From: Ruminococcus champanellensis 18P13 = JCM 17042
Lineage (GTDB): Bacteria > Bacillota > Clostridia > Oscillospirales > Ruminococcaceae
DNA length: 64,000 nucleotides
Assembly (NCBI RefSeq): GCF_000210095.1
Contig: NC_021039.1
Location: forward strand, 2,015,898 to 2,079,897
Direction of reading: 5' to 3'
Part shown: piece by piece, positions 50,123 through 60,400 of the stretch
Layout of the letters: the number at the start of each line of letters is the position of its first letter
Position numbering within the stretch: the stretch's first letter is position 1
Notes under the pieces: model-generated
What the model was told of the DNA's origin: nothing
What the model saw: the letters and a program-made list of their open reading frames with translations, nothing else
Databases searched by the model: none
Position numbers and translations under genes: made by a program

Positions 50123-51046
50123 ATGGCTAATTTTTCTGCTAAGGAAGTAAATGAACTGCGCAAAAGCACCGGCGTAGGCATCATGGACTGCAAGAAGGCT
50201 CTGATCGAGGCTGACGGTGATGTAGAAAAGGCAATCACCATTCTGCGTGAGAAGGGTCTGGCTACCCAGGCAAAGAAGGCTGGCAGAGTTGCCGCTGAGG
50301 GTCTGGTTGCTGCAATCGTAAACGAGGATCATTCCGTTGGTGCTATCGTTGAGGTGAACTCCGAGACCGACTTTGTTGCAAAGAATGCAGAATTCAAGGA
50401 ATTTGTAAACAATGTTGCAAAGACTGTAATTGAGCAGAACCCTGCTGATCTGGATGCGCTGAACAATGCAAAGATGAGTGGTTCCGACAAGACCGTTGCA
50501 GAGTCCCTGCAGGATCTGTTCCTGAAGATCCGTGAGAATCTGCAGATTCGTCGGTTTGAGCGCCTGGAGGGCATTCTGGTTCCCTATGTACACGGCGACG
50601 GCAAGATCGGCGTATTGGTTCAGGTTGCATGTGAGGCTGGCGTAAAGCCTGAGGTTCTGACTGTTGCAAAGGACTGCGCACTGCAGATTGCTGCAATGAA
50701 TCCGGCTTACTTGTGCAGAGAGGAAGTTCCGGCTTCCGTTCTGGACGAGGAGAAGAAGATTCTGCTGGCACAGATGGCTGAGGATCCGAAGATGGCTTCC
50801 AAGCCTGAGCAGGTTCGTGTAAAGATCGTAGAGGGTAAGGTTGGCAAGTACTACTCCGAGAACTGCCTGCTGGAACAGGATTTTGTCAAGGATTCTTCCA
50901 TGAGTATCACCGAGTATGCAAACAGCATTGCAAAGACCATTGGTTCTGACATCAAGATCACCAAGTTCGTTCGTTACGAACGTGGCGAGGGCATCGAGAA
51001 GCGTGCAGACAACTTTGCTGACGAAGTTGCCAGCATGATCAAGTAA
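50123..51046 (+). CDS. tsf: Elongation factor Ts
   Basis: EF-Ts recharges EF-Tu with GTP. The N-terminal TGVGIMDCKKALIEADGD motif and the core HSVGAIVEVNSETDFVAKN are clear. Length (307 residues) is typical. The ATG at 50123 has GGAGG before it; an upstream ATG (50108) overlaps that site. It follows rpsB as in most bacteria. Confidence 0.97.
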   Translation: MANFSAKEVNELRKSTGVGIMDCKKALIEADGDVEKAITILREKGLATQAKKAGRVAAEGLVAAIVNEDHSVGAIVEVNSETDFVAKNAEFKEFVNNVAKTVIEQNPADLDALNNAKMSGSDKTVAESLQDLFLKIRENLQIRRFERLEGILVPYVHGDGKIGVLVQVACEAGVKPEVLTVAKDCALQIAAMNPAYLCREEVPASVLDEEKKILLAQMAEDPKMASKPEQVRVKIVEGKVGKYYSENCLLEQDFVKDSSMSITEYANSIAKTIGSDIKITKFVRYERGEGIEKRADNFADEVASMIK

Positions 51047-51063
51047 TCGATAGGCTATATTCC

Positions 51064-51103
51064 ATAAAGAGCACCGATGAAATTCGGTGTTCTTTATTTT
51101 TTT
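51064..51103 (+). terminator. Terminator after tsf
   Basis: A 12-base-pair stem (51066-51077 with 51084-51095, one G-T pair) and 6-base loop are followed by a long T run. Confidence 0.9.
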
Positions 51104-51115
51104 ATGCGATTTTAC

Positions 51116-51144
51116 TTTACAACGGGCAGGAAATAGTGTAAAAT
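51116..51144 (+). promoter_or_regulatory. Promoter of the pyrH operon
   Basis: TTTACA (51116-51121) and TAAAAT (51139-51144) are 17 bases apart, about 55 bases before pyrH. Confidence 0.7.
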
Positions 51145-51200
51145 AAGATAGGGTGTGCTGGGTGAGATGGCGCATCCGGAACAGAATACGATAGAAGGGC

Positions 51201-51920
51201 ATGATTGGAATGGAGCCGAAGTACAAACGGATTTTATTGAAGCTCAGCGGCGAGGCACTTGCCGGTGACAAGAAATTTGGATTGAATTATGATGTAATTA
51301 CGGATATTTGCAGGAGTATCAAGAAGTGTGCGGATCTGGGTGTGCAGATCGGCATCGTGGTCGGCGGTGGTAACTTCTGGCGTGGCAGAGAAAGCGGCGG
51401 TATGGACCGGACCAGAGCGGATCATATGGGCATGCTGGCCACTACCATCAACGCACTGGCCATTGCAGATGTGCTGGAATCCCTGGGGGTTGAGGTTCGT
51501 GTGCAGACGGCGATCACCATGCAGCAGGTTGCTGAGCCTTATATCCGGAACCGGGCGATTCGCCACTTGGAAAAGCACAGGGTTGTGATCTTCGGATGCG
51601 GCACCGGCAATCCCTTCTTCTCTACGGATACAGCAGCAGCGCTCCGTGCCGTAGAGATCGAAGCCGAGGTATTCTTCAAGGCTACCATGGTGGATGGGGT
51701 ATATGACAAGGATCCCCACCGCTACCCGGATGCCGTAAAGTACGAGACCCTCACCTACAGCGAGGTATTGGCAAAGGGACTGGCTGTTATGGACAGCACC
51801 GCAGCTACCCTGTGTAAGGATAACGGCATGTCCATGCTGGTATTTAATATGGAACGCCCTGACAACATCTATGACGCTATCATGGGTCAGGATGTGGGGA
51901 CATTGATTAAGGAGAATTGA
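51201..51920 (+). CDS. pyrH: Uridylate kinase
   Basis: PyrH makes UDP from UMP. The amino acid kinase fold shows KLSGEALAG near the start, [10 protein letters not shown], and [14 protein letters not shown]. Length is about 236-239 residues. The ATG at 51201 lies 2 bases after a GAAGGG site; the ATG at 51210 has a more usual spacing and may be the true start. frr follows at once. Confidence 0.95.
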   Translation: MIGMEPKYKRILLKLSGEALAGDKKFGLNYDVITDICRSIKKCADLGVQIGIVVGGGNFWRGRESGGMDRTRADHMGMLATTINALAIADVLESLGVEVRVQTAITMQQVAEPYIRNRAIRHLEKHRVVIFGCGTGNPFFSTDTAAALRAVEIEAEVFFKATMVDGVYDKDPHRYPDAVKYETLTYSEVLAKGLAVMDSTAATLCKDNGMSMLVFNMERPDNIYDAIMGQDVGTLIKEN

Positions 51921-51922
51921 TT

Positions 51923-52477
51923 ATGAACGAACACATCAAGCTGGCAGAAGAAAAAATGGACAAGGCGCTGCAGCACCTTGCCGCTGAATTTGCTTCCATC
52001 CGTGCCGGACGTGCGAATCCGGGCATTCTCGATAAGGTAACTGTGGATTACTACGGCACGCCCACCCCTGTAAACCAGATGGCTGCTGTCACCGTATCCG
52101 AAGCACGGATCCTGCTGATCCAGCCCTGGGACGCTTCTATGATCAAGGCTATCAACAAGGCGCTCCTGGCTTCTGATATCGGCATCACACCTACGGATGA
52201 CGGCAAGGTGATCCGCCTGGTATTCCCCCAGCTGACCGAAGACAGACGTAAGGAGATCTGCAAGTCCATCAAGAAGTATGGGGACGAGACAAAGGTTGCA
52301 GTGCGGAACGTGCGCCGGGATACCATGGAAAAGTTCAAGGCTATGAAGAAAAACAGCGAGATTACAGAGGACGAGTTGAAGGATGCAGAAAAGAAGATCC
52401 AGAACATTACGGATAAATTCTGCACACAGACCGATTCCATGGTTTCCGACAAGGAAAAGGAAGTTATGAGCCTGTAA
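51923..52477 (+). CDS. frr: Ribosome recycling factor
   Basis: RRF splits post-termination ribosomes together with EF-G. The sequence IRAGRANPGILDKVTVDYYG and the C-terminal helix (DELKDAEKKIQNITDKF) are typical, as is the 184-residue length. AAGGAG lies 8 bases before the ATG at 51923. The pyrH-frr pairing is widely conserved. Confidence 0.96.
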   Translation: MNEHIKLAEEKMDKALQHLAAEFASIRAGRANPGILDKVTVDYYGTPTPVNQMAAVTVSEARILLIQPWDASMIKAINKALLASDIGITPTDDGKVIRLVFPQLTEDRRKEICKSIKKYGDETKVAVRNVRRDTMEKFKAMKKNSEITEDELKDAEKKIQNITDKFCTQTDSMVSDKEKEVMSL

Positions 52478-52510
52478 GCCCAATAATAGAGAAACTGATT
52501 TGGAGACGAT

Positions 52511-53251
52511 ATGGCATTTTTATCAAAACAGACTGCGCCGACTCTGCCGCCGCCGGAAAAGCGTCCCCGGCACATCGGCTTTATTCTGGACGGAAACGGC
52601 AGATGGGCAAAGAAACGGGGACTGCCCCGGAAGCTTGGCCACCGTGAGGGCGCTAAGACATTCAAAACCATTGCCCGTTACTGTCGGAATCTGAACATTC
52701 CCTATATTTCCTTCTACGCCTTTTCCACGGAAAACTGGAAACGACCCAAGGATGAAGTGGACGCATTGATGAAGCTGTTCGACCAGTACATTGATGATGT
52801 GCGGGAATTTTTCGACCTGGAAACCAAGTTGATTTTCTTGGGGGATAAGGAACGGTTTACCCCGGAGCTGCGGGAAAAGATGCTTGCGGTGGAACGGGAT
52901 ACTGCCCACTTTGACAAAATGACGATGATGATCGCCATTAACTACGGGGGCAGGGATGAGATCGTCCATGCGGCAAAGCAGGTGGCACAGCTGGCAAAGG
53001 ATGGTCAGTTGGATCCGGATACCTTGACGGAGGAGCAGTTTGCCCAGTACCTGTATACCGCCGGTGTGCCGGATGTGGATCTGCTGATCCGTCCCAGTGG
53101 AGAGCTTCGCCTGTCCAATTATATGATCTGGCAGTGCGCATACGCAGAATTTTATTTCACCAACGTGCTGTGGCCGGATTTTTCCCCGAAGGAACTGGAT
53201 AAAGCACTGATCGACTTTGCCGGTCGGGGCAGAAGATTCGGAGGGGTGTGA
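52511..53251 (+). CDS. uppS: Undecaprenyl diphosphate synthase
   Basis: This cis-prenyltransferase makes the C55 lipid carrier for peptidoglycan. Motifs HIGFILDGNGRWAKKRG (substrate Asp), SFYAFSTENWKR, NYGGRDEI and DLLIRPSGELRLSN are present. Length (246 residues) is normal. Its end abuts cdsA. The precursor IPP comes from the pathway of dxs, dxr and ispG, all in this window. Confidence 0.95.
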   Translation: MAFLSKQTAPTLPPPEKRPRHIGFILDGNGRWAKKRGLPRKLGHREGAKTFKTIARYCRNLNIPYISFYAFSTENWKRPKDEVDALMKLFDQYIDDVREFFDLETKLIFLGDKERFTPELREKMLAVERDTAHFDKMTMMIAINYGGRDEIVHAAKQVAQLAKDGQLDPDTLTEEQFAQYLYTAGVPDVDLLIRPSGELRLSNYMIWQCAYAEFYFTNVLWPDFSPKELDKALIDFAGRGRRFGGV

Positions 53252-53252
53252 G

Positions 53253-54086
53253 ATGGGCATACGTCTGATCTCCTCCGCCGTGGCAAGCGCCATTGCCATT
53301 GGGGTTTTGTTGCTGCATCATACCATCGTATTCCCCATTGCCATTGCGGCGGTTTGCGTGATTCTGCTGTTTGAATTGTTCCGGGCTGGAGGGTGCCTGA
53401 AATTCCGGCTGCCTGCCGGGGTGGCATTTCTGTACGGCATGGGTCTGCCCTTTCTGGTATACTTCGATCAAACGCCCTTTCGCCCGCTGGTGGCAGTCTC
53501 TGTCTGCATTTTGCTGTTGCTCAGCTATATTCTGCTGCACGAACGCATGAGCCTGTTTCATGCACTGCTGATGGTATTCGGCACCCTGCTGATCCCATAC
53601 TCCATGTGTTGCTGCATTACGCTGAACGAAAAGGACGGCATTCATGGCATTATTTATGTGGTTATGGCGTTGTGCGGTGCCTGGCTTGCGGATTCCGGCG
53701 CATATTTTGTAGGGACCTTCTGCGGCAAACACAAGCTATGCCCACAGATCAGTCCCAAGAAAACGATAGAAGGCTTCATTGGCGGTGTTGTCACCAATGG
53801 CATTCTGTTTATCGCCTTTGCAGCAGTTTACAGCCGGATCATGGCTGCCCGGGGAGACATATTCACAGTGCATTATGTAACCGTGTGCCTGCTGGGTATG
53901 GCATGTGCTTTGATCGGAACGGTGGGGGATCTGACCGCTTCTCTGATTAAGCGGCACTTTCAGATCAAAGACTATGGCAACATTATGCCGGGGCATGGGG
54001 GACTTTTGGATCGGTTCGACAGTGTATTGCTTGTGGTACCGTTTTTCTGCGCTGTGCTCCAGCTAACACCCTTGTATAGTTTTTAA
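53253..54086 (+). CDS. cdsA: Phosphatidate cytidylyltransferase
   Basis: CdsA makes CDP-diacylglycerol for phospholipid synthesis. About eight membrane segments lead to the C-terminal signature IKDYGNIMPGHGGLLDRFDS. Length (277 residues) is typical. The ATG at 53253 lies one base past the uppS stop and has GGAGGGGTG before it. Confidence 0.94.
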   Translation: MGIRLISSAVASAIAIGVLLLHHTIVFPIAIAAVCVILLFELFRAGGCLKFRLPAGVAFLYGMGLPFLVYFDQTPFRPLVAVSVCILLLLSYILLHERMSLFHALLMVFGTLLIPYSMCCCITLNEKDGIHGIIYVVMALCGAWLADSGAYFVGTFCGKHKLCPQISPKKTIEGFIGGVVTNGILFIAFAAVYSRIMAARGDIFTVHYVTVCLLGMACALIGTVGDLTASLIKRHFQIKDYGNIMPGHGGLLDRFDSVLLVVPFFCAVLQLTPLYSF

Positions 54087-54090
54087 ACAT

Positions 54091-54128
54091 AAGGGGCTAT
54101 TTTCCATTGCGGGGTAGCCTCTTTTTCC
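54091..54128 (+). terminator. Possible weak terminator after cdsA
   Basis: AAGGGGCTA and TAGCCTCTT form a 9-base-pair arm pair (one G-T) around a 16-base loop, followed by TTTTTCCC. It may only attenuate, since dxr follows in the same direction. Confidence 0.5.
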
Positions 54129-54162
54129 CGTGTTAACGGGTATCTTCATTGGAGGGATGGAC

Positions 54163-55305
54163 ATGAAATCAGTCGCATTACTGGGCAGTACCGGTTCCAT
54201 CGGTACCCAGGCATTGGAGGTTGCCCGGCAGCATAAACTGAACATAACCGCATTGGCTGCCCACAGCAGCGTGGAGAAACTGGAACAGCAGGCAAGAGAA
54301 TTTTCTCCCCTGTGTGTTTGCATCTACAACGAAAGGCACTATTCTGACCTGAAGCAGAGGCTTGCGGATACCAGCATCCGGGTTCTGTCCGGTATGGATG
54401 GGTTGTGCGAGATCGCACAGCAGAAGGAAGCGGACATCTTTCTCAATTCCGTGGTGGGTATGGTGGGACTGTTGCCTACACTGACCGCCATCGAAGCAGG
54501 GAAACCCATCGCCCTTGCCAACAAGGAAACTCTGGTTGCAGGCGGTGCACTGGTCATGGAGGCTGCAAAGCGGAAGCATGTACCCATCTATCCGGTGGAT
54601 AGTGAACATTCCGCTATTTTTCAGTGTTTGCAGGGAAATCAGCGTTCCCAGCTGCGGAAGATCATCCTCACTGCCTCTGGGGGACCATTTTTCGGAAAGA
54701 CCCGGGCGGAACTGGAGCATGTAAGCATTGCGCAAGCGCTGAATCACCCGAACTGGAGTATGGGCAGCAAGATCACCATTGACTCCGCCACCTTGATGAA
54801 CAAGGGGCTGGAGTTTATTGAGGCCAAGTGGCTGTTCGATTTGCAGCCGGATCAGATCGAGATCGTGGTACATCGGCAAAGCGTGGTGCATTCCGCAGTG
54901 GAGTATCAGGATTACTCGGTGATTGCACAGCTTGGTGTGCCGGATATGAAAATCCCGATCCAGTATGCTCTGCTGTATCCGGATCGGATGCCTTGCCCCA
55001 CAAAGCCCCTGTCTTTAACGGATTACGGCACGCTGACCTTTGCAAAACCGGATCTGGAAACCTTTGATTGCCTGCGCACCTGTATTGACGCCATCACCAA
55101 GGGCGGCGCATATCCCTGCATTGCCAACGGTGCCAATGAAGCGGCTGTGGCACATTTCCTGGCAGGGGAGATTCCCTTCCTGCGGATCGGCGAACTGGTT
55201 GCAGCTGCTGTTGCCCATTTCCCCTTTATGCAGCTGAACTGCTATGAAGATGTCATGCAGGCAGATGCACAGGCTCGGGCATTTGTGGAAGAAAATCTGT
55301 TGTGA
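54163..55305 (+). CDS. dxr: 1-deoxy-D-xylulose-5-phosphate reductoisomerase
   Basis: Dxr converts DXP to MEP with NADPH. LLGSTGSIGTQALEV is the NADPH site; ALANKETLVAGG and PVDSEHSAIFQ carry the metal site; ASGGPFFG and NHPNWSMGSKITIDSATLMNKG follow. Length (380 residues) is normal. GGAGGG lies before the ATG at 54163; the upstream ATG at 54130 is unlikely. Confidence 0.96.
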   Translation: MKSVALLGSTGSIGTQALEVARQHKLNITALAAHSSVEKLEQQAREFSPLCVCIYNERHYSDLKQRLADTSIRVLSGMDGLCEIAQQKEADIFLNSVVGMVGLLPTLTAIEAGKPIALANKETLVAGGALVMEAAKRKHVPIYPVDSEHSAIFQCLQGNQRSQLRKIILTASGGPFFGKTRAELEHVSIAQALNHPNWSMGSKITIDSATLMNKGLEFIEAKWLFDLQPDQIEIVVHRQSVVHSAVEYQDYSVIAQLGVPDMKIPIQYALLYPDRMPCPTKPLSLTDYGTLTFAKPDLETFDCLRTCIDAITKGGAYPCIANGANEAAVAHFLAGEIPFLRIGELVAAAVAHFPFMQLNCYEDVMQADAQARAFVEENLL

Positions 55306-55368
55306 TTCTCCGGGCAGCATGATACAAAGCATGAAAGATGGCACTGCACACATTGAGAAAGGTGTATT

Positions 55369-56409
55369 ATGGTAAAGATCATCCTTGCAATTTTCATTCT
55401 GGGCGTGATTGTGGCGCTCCACGAATTCGGACACTTTATTGTTGCCAAACTCTGCGGCATCCGGGTCAACCAGTTTGCCATTGGCATGGGTCCGGCGATT
55501 CTGAAAAAACAGTGGGGCGAAACCGAGTATTCCCTCCGGCTGCTGCCAATCGGCGGTTTTTGCGCCATGGAAGGGGAGGATGCGGACAGCGAGGACTCCC
55601 GGGCGTTTGGCAAAAAAAGCGTGCCCCGGCGTATGGCGGTTGTGGTTGCAGGTGCGACCATGAACATCCTGCTCGGGTTTGTGCTGCTGATTATTACCAC
55701 CAGCATGGGTGATGCCATTACCACCACAACCATCAGCCGCTTTCATGCGGACGAAAATGGAAATTCCACTTCCTCCAGTGAAAGCTGCGGTTTGCAGGTG
55801 AATGATACCATTGTCCGGATCAACGGCATGCGGATCCTGACGGATACGGATCTTTCCTATAAACTGCAATACACCAACGAAAACGATTTTACAGTGGATG
55901 TGCGCCGGAACGGGGAGATTGTGACCCTGGAGCATGTGCGCTTTGAGGATACTGCAACCACCGGCAGGCTGGACTTCTGGGTATACGGTCAGAAAACTAC
56001 CGTTGGCAACGTGCTTGCCTACGCAGCAAAGGACACCGTGTCCATTGCCCGGATGACCTGGGTGGGACTGCTGGATCTGATCCGTGGAAACGTGGGATTC
56101 CACGATATGTCCGGACCGGTAGGCATCGTCAACGCCATTGGAGAGGCTGCAACCATCGGGGAAACCCTCCGGGAGCATGTTATGTCCCTGTTGGCACTGT
56201 CCACCCTTGTGACCATCAATCTGGGATTCTGTAATCTGCTGCCTTTACCGGCACTGGATGGGGGAAGACTGGTATTTCTCATCATTGAAGCCATCCGCCG
56301 CAAGCCTGTCAAGCCAGAGCATGAGGGCATGGTACATTTGGTAGGCATGGCACTGCTGATGTTGTTGATGCTGGCAGTGACCTATAACGACATTGCAAAA
56401 CTGATTTGA
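55369..56409 (+). CDS. rseP: RIP metalloprotease RseP (site-2 protease)
   Basis: This intramembrane zinc protease cleaves anti-sigma factors and other membrane proteins. The catalytic HEFGH (His 18, Glu 19, His 22) lies in the first membrane segment. A PDZ domain (about 135-200) and the second metal site NLLPLPALDGGRL complete the layout. Length (346 residues) fits. GAAAGGTG precedes the ATG. It might process the membrane partner of the ECF sigma system at 22-24 kb, but no link is shown. Confidence 0.93.
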   Translation: MVKIILAIFILGVIVALHEFGHFIVAKLCGIRVNQFAIGMGPAILKKQWGETEYSLRLLPIGGFCAMEGEDADSEDSRAFGKKSVPRRMAVVVAGATMNILLGFVLLIITTSMGDAITTTTISRFHADENGNSTSSSESCGLQVNDTIVRINGMRILTDTDLSYKLQYTNENDFTVDVRRNGEIVTLEHVRFEDTATTGRLDFWVYGQKTTVGNVLAYAAKDTVSIARMTWVGLLDLIRGNVGFHDMSGPVGIVNAIGEAATIGETLREHVMSLLALSTLVTINLGFCNLLPLPALDGGRLVFLIIEAIRRKPVKPEHEGMVHLVGMALLMLLMLAVTYNDIAKLI

Positions 56410-56424
56410 TAAAGGAGAAAAATC

Positions 56425-57462
56425 ATGCGAACAATAAAACCGGTAAAAGTAGGGGATTGCCTGTTGGACGGCAAGCATATTTATATCCAGTCCATGCTGA
56501 ACCGACGTTCCGATGATATTGCAGGCAGCGTGGAACAGGCGCTTGCCCTGGAACAGGCAGGCTGTGAAATTGTCCGTGCAGCCATTCCGGATATGGACGC
56601 AGTCCGGCTGGTGGGAGCGCTGAAGGAAAAACTGCGCATTCCACTGGTGGCGGACATCCACTTTGACTACCGACTTGCCATTGAAGCCGCCGCCGCTGGC
56701 GTGGATAAGATCCGGATCAATCCGGGCAACATTGGGGATATGGATCGGGTCAGACAGGTGGTAGAAGCCTGCAAATCCCGGCAGATTCCCATCCGCATCG
56801 GGGTCAACTCCGGTTCTCTGGAAAAGGAGCTTTTAGCAAAGTACGGAGCACCTACTCCGGAGGCGCTGGTGGAAAGCGCACTGGGGCATGTGGCGATCCT
56901 GAACCGGTTCGATTTTGACGATATCGTGATCTCCATCAAATCCTCCGATGTACCCACCATGATCCGGGCATACCGGCTGGCGGCACAGAAATGTCCTTAT
57001 CCGCTGCACCTTGGGGTCACGGAAGCGGGCACGGAGCGCATGGGGCTGATCAAATCTGCCATTGGCATCGGCGCTTTGCTGGCGGATGACATCGGGGAAA
57101 CCATCCGGGTTTCTCTGACGGATGATCCCATCAAGGAAATTGCTGCTGCCCGGGATATTCTCAAGGGCGTGGGCAAGCGGAAGGGTGTACAGATCGTATC
57201 CTGTCCCACATGCGGCAGAACCCGGATCGACCTGGTGAAAGCGGCAAAGGAAGTGGAAGCCGCTGTGGCAAACCTGGACAAGGACATTAAGATCGCAGTC
57301 ATGGGGTGCATCGTCAATGGTCCGGGAGAAGCTCGTGAGGCTGATATCGGCGTGGCAGGCGGCGACGGCTGCGCCGTGATCTTCAAAAAGGATCAGTGCC
57401 TGCGCAAGATTCCGGAATCGGAGATCGTGCCGGAACTGTTAAAGGAAATCGAAAAGCTGTAA
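56425..57462 (+). CDS. ispG: 4-hydroxy-3-methylbut-2-enyl-diphosphate synthase
   Basis: IspG carries out the penultimate step of IPP synthesis using a 4Fe-4S cluster. The cluster ligands lie in SCPTCGRTRID and GCIVNGPGEA. The TIM barrel segments PLVADIHFDYRLA and KIRINPGNIG are present. Length (345 residues) matches the short bacterial type. AAAGGAG precedes the ATG. It lies 15 bases after rseP and 9 before polC. Confidence 0.96.
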   Translation: MRTIKPVKVGDCLLDGKHIYIQSMLNRRSDDIAGSVEQALALEQAGCEIVRAAIPDMDAVRLVGALKEKLRIPLVADIHFDYRLAIEAAAAGVDKIRINPGNIGDMDRVRQVVEACKSRQIPIRIGVNSGSLEKELLAKYGAPTPEALVESALGHVAILNRFDFDDIVISIKSSDVPTMIRAYRLAAQKCPYPLHLGVTEAGTERMGLIKSAIGIGALLADDIGETIRVSLTDDPIKEIAAARDILKGVGKRKGVQIVSCPTCGRTRIDLVKAAKEVEAAVANLDKDIKIAVMGCIVNGPGEAREADIGVAGGDGCAVIFKKDQCLRKIPESEIVPELLKEIEKL

Positions 57463-57471
57463 GGTGATTGC

Positions 57472-60400
57472 ATGGAATTGAAACTGGCTGACTTTTTGGC
57501 GGATCTGGCACCGGAACTGCCGGCTGCCGCACTGGAAGGTATGCTCTACCGTCTGACCTATACGGAAAATCGCACGGAAATGACCTTTCATGTGCGGTAC
57601 GACCAGGTTCTGGATGCAGAAACCATGTTTGCCTTTGAAACGGCACTGGAGCATCGGCTGTCCCTGTCCCGGGTGACCCTTGCCTGCCGGTATGCGCCGG
57701 AGCTGTTCACCCTGGAAACAAGCTATTCATCACTGATTTCCCAGCTGAAACGGCGCATGTCCGTGCTCAATGGCTTTCTGGATCATGCCGGAGTGAAACG
57801 GGAGGCGGACAAGCTTGCCATTTCTCTGGTGCATGGGGGACGGGAGATCCTGGAGCAAGCCGGATTCTGCCGGGCTTTGAGCATGCTGATTCAGGAGCAG
57901 TACGGCTTGCAGCTTCTGGTAGAGCTGTCCGGAGAGAACGCTCCCCCTGCCACCCAGCATGAGGAACTGATCGCAAAGGTTGCAGCAGCCATTCCTCAGC
58001 ACCGGGATCAACTCACTGCGCCTGCATCCGGCAGTACCGGGAAAGCAGCAGCTCCCAAGGTGGTTGCTGCCAATGCGGCGCTGCTGCATCTGCCCTTTGA
58101 GGTCGAAGAAGGCTCTGCCCTGGTGATCCGGGGCGGCACCATCAAGGAACAGCCCATTTCCCTCCAGGAGGCTACCGGCAGACTGGATACCAAGGTGGTG
58201 GTATGGGGAGATATTTTCGACATACCAGACCGGAAAGAGGTCAAAAACGGACAGAAAACCATTCTCAGCTATTACATCACCGACTATACCGGCTCCATTA
58301 TGCTGAAAATGTTCATTGACACTAAAAAGCTGTCCGAAGCAGCATACGACAAGCTGAAAAACGGCTGCACGGTAGTTGCAAAGGGGAATATTGAGTTCGA
58401 TACCTTTAATAAGGACATCACCATGATGCCCATGGATCTGATGCTGGTGAAGCGGAAGATCCGCATGGACAATGCACCGAAAAAGCGGGTGGAGCTGCAC
58501 ATGCATACTACCATGTCCGCCATGGACGCTGTCAGTTCTGCATCCGATCTCATCGCCCGTGCCCAGGCGTGGGGACATCACGCCATTGCCATTACGGATC
58601 ACGGAGTAGCTCAGGCGTTCCCGGAAGCCATGAACGCCATCGGCAAAGCGAAGGATTTTAAGGTGATCTACGGCTGTGAGGCGTATGTGGTCAACGACAT
58701 TGCGGAGCGAAAGATCCTCATCGGGGAAACCGACAAGACCGTCAACGACACGATCATTATTTTTGATGTGGAAACCACTGGACTCAGTGCGGAACGGGAT
58801 CGGCTCACGGAGATTGGTGCCATCAAGGTCAAGAATATGCGGGTGGCGGACTCCTTTCACACCTATGTGAACCCGGAGCGTCCCATTCCTCCGGAGATCA
58901 CAGATCTGACCGGAATTCATGAGGGCATGGTAGCAGAAGCTCCAAAGGCGTCCCAGGCGCTGAAAGAATTTTTTGCCTTCTGCGGAGAGGATCCGGTGCT
59001 GGTTGCCCATAACGCCCGGTTCGATACCAGCTTTATCGATGCGGCTGCGGGCAGGGCGGGGCAGCGGTACGCTTATGCTTACATAGACAGTCTGGTGCTG
59101 TGTCAGGCTATGCTGCCGGATCTTGCAAAGCATAAGCTGAACGTTGTGGCAAAGCACCTGAAGCTGGGGAAGTTTGACCATCACCGGGCAGACAACGACG
59201 CAATGATGCTTGCAAAAATCTATCTGGAGCTTGTGGGACGACTGATCACGGAAAAAAAGCTGGAGTATTTGTCGGAGCTGAACACCAAGGTACAGAAGAT
59301 CGATGCAAGGAAGCTGAAATCCTTCCACCAGATCATTCTGGCGAAAAACCAGACCGGACTAAAAAATCTGTATCGGCTGATCTCCTACGGACACATTGAC
59401 TGCTTCTACAAAAAGCCCTTGATGCCAAAGTCCCAGCTGCTTAAGTACCATGAGGGATTGCTGTTCGGCAGTGCCTGTGAGGCGGGGGAACTGTTCCGTG
59501 CCATGGTGGACGGCAGACCCTATGCGGAATTGCTGGAGCTTGCGAAATTTTATGATTATCTGGAAATCCAGCCTCTGGGAAACAATGCGTTCATGCTCCG
59601 GAATGGTACGGCAGAATCTGAAGACGATCTGAAAAACTGGAACCGGATGATCTGTAAGATCGGGGACGATCTGGGATTGCCCGTGGTCGCCACCTGTGAC
59701 GTGCATTTCATGGATCCCAAGGACGGAAAATACCGGCAGATTTTGATGGCTGGCAATGGCTTTAAGGATGCGGATCAGCAGGCACCCTTGTATCTGCGCA
59801 CCACTGATGAAATGCTGGAGGAATTCTCTTACCTGGGACAGGAAAAGGCATACGAGGTAGTGGTGGAAAACACAAACCGGATCGCCGATCTCATTGATTT
59901 TGTACGTCCCATCCCCAAGGGCACCTTTACCCCGAATATCGAAGGGGCGGAGGAGGATCTGACCCGGATCACCAACAACCGGGCAAGGGAGATCTACGGG
60001 GATCCCCTGCCGGAGATCGTGGCTAAGCGGCTGGATCGGGAGCTGTCCTCCATCATCAAGCATGGCTTTTCCGTGCTGTATATTATCGCCCAGAAGCTGG
60101 TTTCCAACTCGGAGGAGCATGGCTATCTGGTAGGATCCCGTGGATCCGTTGGCTCCTCCTTTGTGGCATCCATGGCAGGCATTTCGGAGGTCAATCCGCT
60201 GGCACCTCACTATGTATGCCCCAAATGCAAGCACAGCGAATTTATCACAGACGGCAGCTATGGCTCCGGTTTTGATCTGCCGGCAAAGAACTGTCCCAAC
60301 TGCGGCATTGAAATGCGCCGGGATGGGCACGATATTCCCTTTGAAACCTTCCTGGGCTTTGACGGGGACAAGGCGCCGGATATTGATCTGAATTTCTCCG